Source of the DNA: Faecalibacterium sp.
GTDB lineage: Bacteria; Bacillota; Clostridia; Oscillospirales; Ruminococcaceae
DNA length: 6,499 nt
Direction of reading: 5' to 3'
Assembly (NCBI GenBank): GCA_020025795.1
Contig: JAHHRK010000084.1
Location: forward strand, 1-6,499
Below the pieces are notes generated by a model. The model was not told the DNA's origin. It searched no databases and saw nothing but the letters and a program-made list of their open reading frames with translations. Position 1 is the stretch's first letter; each line of letters opens with the position of its first letter. Made by a program: the position numbers and the translations under genes. Positions 1 through 3,641 of the stretch are shown piece after piece.

Positions 1-220
1 GTTCCCCTGCATCAAGTCGCTGGGCATGACCAGCCAGGAATTCTGCGAAACGCTGCTGCGAGAAAAGCACGTTGCACTGGTGCCCGGCGATGCGTTTGGC
101 GCATCCGGTGAAGGCTATTGCCGTGTCAGCTACGCATACTCGGTGGAGCACTTGCAGGAAGCAATGAAGCGCGTTCGCGCTTTTGTGGAAGAGCGCACCG
201 GCGCACAAAAGGCGGAATAA
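1..220 (+). CDS. Class I/II PLP-dependent aminotransferase, C-terminal fragment
   Basis: This is the 3' end of a gene that begins left of the window. The reading frame is open from base 2 and stops with TAA at 218-220, giving about 72 residues. The stretch reading VPGDAFGASGEGYCRVSYAY (bases 80-139) is the typical end of fold-type I aminotransferases of the AspC/PatA/AspB group. The arginine in it (codon 122-124) corresponds to the conserved arginine that binds the substrate alpha-carboxylate. It is followed by the usual C-terminal helix (EHLQEAMKRVRAFVEE). Such enzymes move amino groups between amino acids and 2-oxo acids in the cytoplasm. The PLP lysine and the substrate-specificity region lie outside the window, so the substrate cannot be named. 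The in-frame ATG at 26 is internal, not the start. The stop lies only three bases before the DUF362 gene, which suggests co-transcription and translational coupling. Confidence 0.9.
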   Translation, partial: FPCIKSLGMTSQEFCETLLREKHVALVPGDAFGASGEGYCRVSYAYSVEHLQEAMKRVRAFVEERTGAQKAE

Positions 221-223
221 CCG

Positions 224-1393
224 ATGAATCAGACAGTTGTTCTGCTGCGTGCGGCATCCTACGATACGGATGTATGTGATGCGGCAGTAGAAAAAATTTT
301 TGCATCACTCCCGGCGGCGCAGCGCATCGGCCCGGAAAGCCATGTTTTGCTCAAGCCCAATCTGCTGGCAAAGCACACGCCGGAAGAATCGGTGACCACG
401 CACCCTGCCATTTTGCGCAGCGTGATTCGCGCCTGTAAAAAGCGCAGCGCAGGACAAATCATTGTGGCGGATTCCTCCGGCGGCGTGTACAATCCTGCCC
501 AGATGAAGGCCGTGTACAAAGCGTCCGGCTTGTGGGATATATGCCAGCAAGAAGGTGTGGAGTGCTACACCGCCTGCGAAAGCGGCGTGCGCAGTGTGAA
601 AAATGGCCGGGTCGTGCAGGAATTTACCCTGCTGCAACCGGTATTGGATGCGGATTTTATCATTGATTTGCCCAAGTTCAAGACCCATGTTATGACAGGC
701 ATGACGGCGGCGTGCAAAAATATGTTCGGCACAATTCCGGGTTTGCAAAAGGCAGAATGGCATATGCGCTTCCCAGATAAAGAACGCTTCGGTCATATGC
801 TGATTGATTTGCTGGAAACGGTGCGCCCGGACATGGCGATTTTGGACGCTGTTATGGGTATGGAAGGGGACGGCCCTGCCGGCGGAACGGCGCGCAGTGT
901 CGGCATGATTTTGGGCAGCGAGGATTTGTTAAATCTGGACCTTTGCTGTGCAGGCTTGATGAACCTTGACCCCATGCGTGTGCCGTATCTTGCGGCAGGC
1001 AGAGAGCGCGGCTTGTGCGCTGCCCGTTTCAATCCGGCGGATTTAGTGGGTGACATCGATGCTTACCAACCGATTCCGGGATGGAAGCTGCCTTCCAGCT
1101 ATGTGAACGGAAGCGGTGCCAATACGGATTTTGCTTACGGTGGACGGATTCCCAAGTGCTTTGCGCCGCTGGCACAAGAAGTGGAAAAGCGGGTTGCACC
1201 CCATCCGGTTGTGAAGCAAAAATTGTGCATCGGCTGCGGAAAGTGCGCCGAAATCTGCCCCCAGCACACCATTGAAATGAAAAACGGCAAGTCCCGGATT
1301 CATGCCCAAAATTGTATTCGCTGCTTTTGCTGCCACGAGATGTGTCCGGTAAAAGCCATTGATATCAAGCAGCTGGCCTTGTTCCGGCTGTGA
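224..1393 (+). CDS. DUF362 domain protein with C-terminal 2x[4Fe-4S] ferredoxin domain
   Basis: A 389-residue cytoplasmic protein. Residues about 1-300 match the DUF362 family: KPNLL near residue 45, VADSSGG near 85, and LPKFKTH followed by TAACKNMFGTIPG near 150-170. The biochemical role of this family is mostly unknown. Residues about 330-385 form a bacterial-type ferredoxin module with two CxxCxxCxxxCP motifs: C335/C338/C341/C345 and C364/C367/C370/C374. It should therefore bind two [4Fe-4S] clusters and carry electrons. The start ATG at 224 is supported by AAGGCGG about eight bases upstream, inside the end of the aminotransferase gene. The stop lies 20 bases before ispE, so all three genes probably share a transcript. 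No signal peptide or membrane segment is evident. The domain call is secure. The function is not: a redox partner for a metabolic enzyme is an inference. Confidence 0.93.
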   Translation: MNQTVVLLRAASYDTDVCDAAVEKIFASLPAAQRIGPESHVLLKPNLLAKHTPEESVTTHPAILRSVIRACKKRSAGQIIVADSSGGVYNPAQMKAVYKASGLWDICQQEGVECYTACESGVRSVKNGRVVQEFTLLQPVLDADFIIDLPKFKTHVMTGMTAACKNMFGTIPGLQKAEWHMRFPDKERFGHMLIDLLETVRPDMAILDAVMGMEGDGPAGGTARSVGMILGSEDLLNLDLCCAGLMNLDPMRVPYLAAGRERGLCAARFNPADLVGDIDAYQPIPGWKLPSSYVNGSGANTDFAYGGRIPKCFAPLAQEVEKRVAPHPVVKQKLCIGCGKCAEICPQHTIEMKNGKSRIHAQNCIRCFCCHEMCPVKAIDIKQLALFRL

Positions 1394-1413
1394 TGGTCTG
1401 AAAAGGAGTAGGT

Positions 1414-2292
1414 ATGGAAAAGCTGACGGTTTTGGCACCTGCTAAGGTGAATCTTGCGTTGGATGTAGTTGGGGTACGCCCGAACGGATACCATGATTTG
1501 GATATGGTGATGCAGGCTTTGACCTTGTGCGAGCGCATCACGCTGGAAAAGGCCGATACCCTGCGCCTGACTTTGCCGGGCAGCGACCTGCCTGCGGATG
1601 ACAGCAACATTGCACTGAAGGCTGCACGCGCCTTCTTTCAGTATACGGGGCTGGATGCCGGTGTATCCATTACAGTAGAAAAAAATACGCCGGTACAGGC
1701 CGGTATGGGCGGCGGCAGCGCGGACGCAGCCGGTGTCCTGTTTGGCTTGAATGAACTGTATGCGGATGCACTGGCACGCAAGCTCTCCATGAGCGAGCTT
1801 TTGGCATTGGGCGACCCTTTGGGTGCGGATGTTCCGTTTGCGTTGATGGGCGGTACCTGCCGCGTGCAGGGTATCGGTAATCTGCTGTGCGCACTGCCCC
1901 CGATGCCGGACTGCGGCATGGTGGTAATCATGCCGGAGCAGGGCGTATCTACTCCGGCGGCCTTCAAGGCATTTGATGCAGTGGAATCTCCCTGGCACCC
2001 GGATGTGGCAGGCTTGGACGCAGCGCTCCGCAAAGGCGATTTTGCAGGCGTGTGCGCAGCGGCAGGCAATGCGCTGGAAGCAGTGGGCAGCAGCCCTGAC
2101 ACTCCTGCCATTAAGCAGGCGCTGATGGAAAGCGGTGCCAAGACGGCGCTAATGACCGGAAGCGGCGCAGCAGTGTTCGGTTTGTATTCTTCTCTGGAAG
2201 AAGCGAACCAAGCAGCCGAACAGCTGCGGAAAACCTATTCGCGTGTTTATGTAACAGCACCGCTGCCCAGCGGACCTTATGTAGAACGCTGA
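1414..2292 (+). CDS. ispE: 4-diphosphocytidyl-2-C-methyl-D-erythritol kinase
   Basis: IspE phosphorylates the 2-hydroxyl of 4-diphosphocytidyl-2-C-methyl-D-erythritol with ATP, the fourth step of the MEP route to IPP and DMAPP. It is a cytoplasmic GHMP-family kinase. The 292-residue length is normal for the family. Visible motifs in order are: APAKVNLALDV at 8-18, with the catalytic-region lysine K11; RPNGYHDL just after; the ATP-binding glycine loop PVQAGMGGGSADAAG at 93-107; LGADVPFALMGG, with the expected catalytic aspartate D139; and the C-terminal GSGAAVFGL at 249-257. The start at 1414 is supported by AAAAGGAG at 1401-1408, with good spacing. It probably lies at the end of an operon with the DUF362 gene, because a strong hairpin with a T-run begins 25 bases after its stop. 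All key motifs are intact and nothing is truncated. Confidence 0.97.
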   Translation: MEKLTVLAPAKVNLALDVVGVRPNGYHDLDMVMQALTLCERITLEKADTLRLTLPGSDLPADDSNIALKAARAFFQYTGLDAGVSITVEKNTPVQAGMGGGSADAAGVLFGLNELYADALARKLSMSELLALGDPLGADVPFALMGGTCRVQGIGNLLCALPPMPDCGMVVIMPEQGVSTPAAFKAFDAVESPWHPDVAGLDAALRKGDFAGVCAAAGNALEAVGSSPDTPAIKQALMESGAKTALMTGSGAAVFGLYSSLEEANQAAEQLRKTYSRVYVTAPLPSGPYVER

Positions 2293-2316
2293 TTCAAAAA
2301 ACAGAATAAGTTTAGA

Positions 2317-2361
2317 GAAAATGCCCATCCTTTTGTTGTTCGAAAAAAGGAGGGCATTTTT
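2317..2361 (+). terminator. Intrinsic terminator-like hairpin after ispE that covers the spoIIR ribosome binding site
   Basis: The left arm 2317-2334 pairs with the right arm 2345-2361 around a 10-base loop (2335-2344). Sixteen Watson-Crick pairs plus a basal G-T wobble form, interrupted by one bulged A at 2327. The core is GCCC/GGGC and TCC/GGA, flanked by an A-run on the left and TTTTT at 2357-2361 on the right. That is the form of a Firmicutes Rho-independent terminator for the ispE transcript. The right arm also contains AAGGAGGG (2347-2354), the ribosome binding site of spoIIR, whose ATG begins two bases after the hairpin. A read-through transcript would therefore have this site paired. 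The structure is seen directly; whether it terminates, blocks translation, or both is inferred. Confidence 0.75.
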
Positions 2362-2362
2362 C

Positions 2363-2962
2363 ATGGAAAGAAACGAGGACTTGTGCCGCTGGTTCAGCCT
2401 GGTATTGGGGCTGGTAATGGCGTTTACATGGGCAGCAGGGCAGAACCGGTTTGCGGCAGTGTGTCATCAGGTAAGAGAGGATACACTGCGCTTACATATC
2501 GTAGCGCCCAGCGATACCGTGGCGGACCAAAGCCTGAAGCTGCGGGTGAGAGATGCCGTTTTACAGGAAACGGCGCGGTTATGCAAAAATGCGCAGGATC
2601 AGGAAGCGGCAAAAGAAATCGTGGCAGCCAGTTTGCCGCAAATTGCCCACACGGCAGGCCGTGTTTTGTCTATGGAAGGCCGCCCTATGGGAGTAAAAGC
2701 AGAAATGGAAAACGGCTACTTTACTACCGCACACTACCCTGGCGCAACTTTGCCGGCAGGCAGCTATGATGCGCTGCGCATTACCTTGGGCGAAGGAAAA
2801 GGGCATAACTGGTGGTGCTGTCTGTATCCGGCTTTGTGCCTTTCTGCTGCAACGGCCAGCTATGCGGAAGAATCGGAAAATGCTGTGGTGACCTCCGGCG
2901 GCTTTGAAGTTCGGTTTGCACTTGTGGAGTGGTGGGAAAAAATAACAAACAAAAAAGTTTGA
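2363..2962 (+). CDS. spoIIR: Stage II sporulation protein R
   Basis: SpoIIR is made in the forespore under SigF and secreted into the space between the two membranes. There it triggers SpoIIGA to process pro-SigE in the mother cell. This 199-residue copy has an N-terminal hydrophobic segment at about residues 10-26 (WFSLVLGLVMAFTWAAG), a likely signal peptide or anchor. It then has the family signatures RLHIVAPSD at 43-51, DQSLKLRVRDAVL just after, and LGEGKGHNWWCCLYPALC at 142-159. P49 stands where I recall the family usually having N. The start at 2363 is preferred because GGAGGG lies nine bases upstream. The in-frame ATG at 2321 lacks a ribosome binding site and sits in the hairpin's left arm. 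I could not identify a convincing SigF promoter: a GTTTA at 2310-2314 resembles a -35 element but has no matching -10. Confidence 0.95.
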   Translation: MERNEDLCRWFSLVLGLVMAFTWAAGQNRFAAVCHQVREDTLRLHIVAPSDTVADQSLKLRVRDAVLQETARLCKNAQDQEAAKEIVAASLPQIAHTAGRVLSMEGRPMGVKAEMENGYFTTAHYPGATLPAGSYDALRITLGEGKGHNWWCCLYPALCLSAATASYAEESENAVVTSGGFEVRFALVEWWEKITNKKV

Positions 2963-3002
2963 TAGTGCACAATATGCCCCCCAGTTGCATAGAGTGAGCA
3001 TG

Positions 3003-3010
3003 AGGAGGTG
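3003..3010 (+). promoter_or_regulatory. Very strong ribosome binding site for the peptidoglycan-binding gene
   Basis: AGGAGGTG at 3003-3010 is an uninterrupted eight-base complement of the 16S rRNA 3' end, about ten bases before the ATG at 3020. It decides the start: the in-frame GTG at 3008-3010 is part of this site, so it is unlikely to be the initiation codon. It is the strongest ribosome binding site in the window. Confidence 0.85.
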
Positions 3011-3019
3011 CATAGCACT

Positions 3020-3490
3020 ATGGCAAACCCTAAATATTACGCAACCTATCGAAACGGAAACTCCGGACCGGACGTATCTCTGATCCAAATCTGGCTGAAC
3101 GGTCTGCACAACAAGTACAGCTGCATCAAATCGCTGACAGTGGACGGAAAGTTCGGTCCCAAGACGCAGAATGCGGTTCAGTGCTTCCAGTGCGTGACTG
3201 GCCTGTCGATGGACGGCGTGGTTGGTCCCAATACCTGGAATGGCCTGTACGACCATTATGCGGCAGAGGTCGCACCCGGCGAGCAGTATCCCGGCACGAA
3301 CATGGTCAACGGCAGCCGCGGTGCAACCGTCAAGAGCGCTCAGGCACGTCTGAATGTCCATGGCCATCAGCTGAGCACGGATGGCATCATGGGTACTAAG
3401 ACCGTGCAGGCTGTGCGGGACTTCCAGCAGGACCATGGCCTGTCTGTGGATGGTGTGATCGGTGTGAAGACCTGGGCAGCACTGTACTAA
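3020..3490 (+). CDS. Small protein of two tandem peptidoglycan-binding (PG_binding_1) repeats
   Basis: The 156-residue product consists almost wholly of two PG_binding_1-type repeats. Repeat 1 (about 13-77) has SLIQIWLNGL, VDGKFGPKTQNAV, FQ, and DGVVGPNTWNGLY. Repeat 2 (about 98-156) has AQARLN, STDGIMGTKTVQAV, FQQ, and DGVIGVKTWAALY. A 20-residue linker (about 78-97) joins them. Repeat 1 carries a longer first loop and three cysteines (C35, C55, C58); repeat 2 has none. Related domains bind cell-wall glycan or peptide and usually target hydrolases such as SleB, but no catalytic domain is present. The N-terminus (MANPKYYATYRNG) is polar, with no signal peptide or membrane segment, so export is unexplained. 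All ten leucines use CTG, unlike its neighbours, which suggests high expression. It lies 57 bases after spoIIR and ends before a strong terminator. A role in the spore or cell envelope is possible but inferred. Confidence 0.9.
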   Translation: MANPKYYATYRNGNSGPDVSLIQIWLNGLHNKYSCIKSLTVDGKFGPKTQNAVQCFQCVTGLSMDGVVGPNTWNGLYDHYAAEVAPGEQYPGTNMVNGSRGATVKSAQARLNVHGHQLSTDGIMGTKTVQAVRDFQQDHGLSVDGVIGVKTWAALY

Positions 3491-3535
3491 TCATCTGGCC
3501 AGCGGACTTGTGAAAACCAAAAAGGTTGCATAAGC

Positions 3536-3569
3536 AAAGTGGGCGTCCCAATTATGGGACGCCCATTTT
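3536..3569 (+). terminator. Rho-independent terminator after the peptidoglycan-binding gene
   Basis: TGGGCGTCCCA (3540-3550) and TGGGACGCCCA (3555-3565) form a perfect 11-bp GC-rich stem with an ATTA loop. AAAG before and TTTT after extend the stem by four more pairs, including one G-T wobble. The T-run is only four bases, but the stem is very stable. It sits 46 bases after the stop at 3490 and isolates addB from the upstream genes. Confidence 0.9.
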
Positions 3570-3593
3570 GGTATTCTGGAAAAAGTGAAATTG

Positions 3594-3602
3594 TGATATG
3601 AT
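3594..3602 (+). promoter_or_regulatory. Candidate extended -10 promoter for addB
   Basis: TGATATGAT is a TGn extended -10 joined to TATGAT, a five-of-six match to TATAAT. The region 17 bases upstream (TTCTGG, 3574-3579) is a poor -35, as is tolerated for extended -10 promoters. An overlapping alternative is TACAAT at 3609-3614 with GTGAAA at 3585-3590, spaced by 18 bases. Either would start transcription between the terminator and the addB start codon. The call is by eye and unverified. Confidence 0.4.
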
Positions 3603-3641
3603 GAAAGATACAATACCACACAGGGAAAGGCGGTCAAAATC

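Noticed and set aside
1300..1998. Antisense open frame (232 residues) over the DUF362 end and ispE
   Set aside because: The opposite strand encodes two clear protein families here, and this frame shows no domain signature.
2321..2362. Longer spoIIR start at ATG 2321, adding 14 residues (MPILLLFEKRRAFF)
   Set aside because: No ribosome binding site precedes 2321, and the ATG lies inside the hairpin's left arm. The ATG at 2363 has a good GGAGGG at proper spacing and gives the usual SpoIIR N-terminus.
2383..2769. 128-residue frame overlapping spoIIR on the same strand
   Set aside because: The spoIIR frame carries the conserved family motifs. This one is compositionally odd (rich in G, R and S) and unsupported.
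2946..2961. Possible terminator after spoIIR (CAAAC ... GTTTG)
   Set aside because: The stem is only five A/T-rich pairs and no T-run follows, so spoIIR and the next gene may share a transcript.
2970..2995. SigE/SigK-like promoter before the peptidoglycan-binding gene (CATAGAGT at 2988-2995 with AATAT upstream)
   Set aside because: The -10 partly fits CATAnnnT, but the -35 is poor and the spacing is short. The transcription start would fall on the ribosome binding site itself.
3008..3019. GTG start at 3008 for the peptidoglycan-binding gene
   Set aside because: The GTG is part of the ribosome binding site AGGAGGTG, and the ATG at 3020 is ideally spaced from it.
2579..3436. Antisense open frame (285 residues) across spoIIR and the peptidoglycan-binding gene
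   Set aside because: It spans two confident sense genes and their intergenic gap and matches no family I recognise. It is a mirror frame of those genes.
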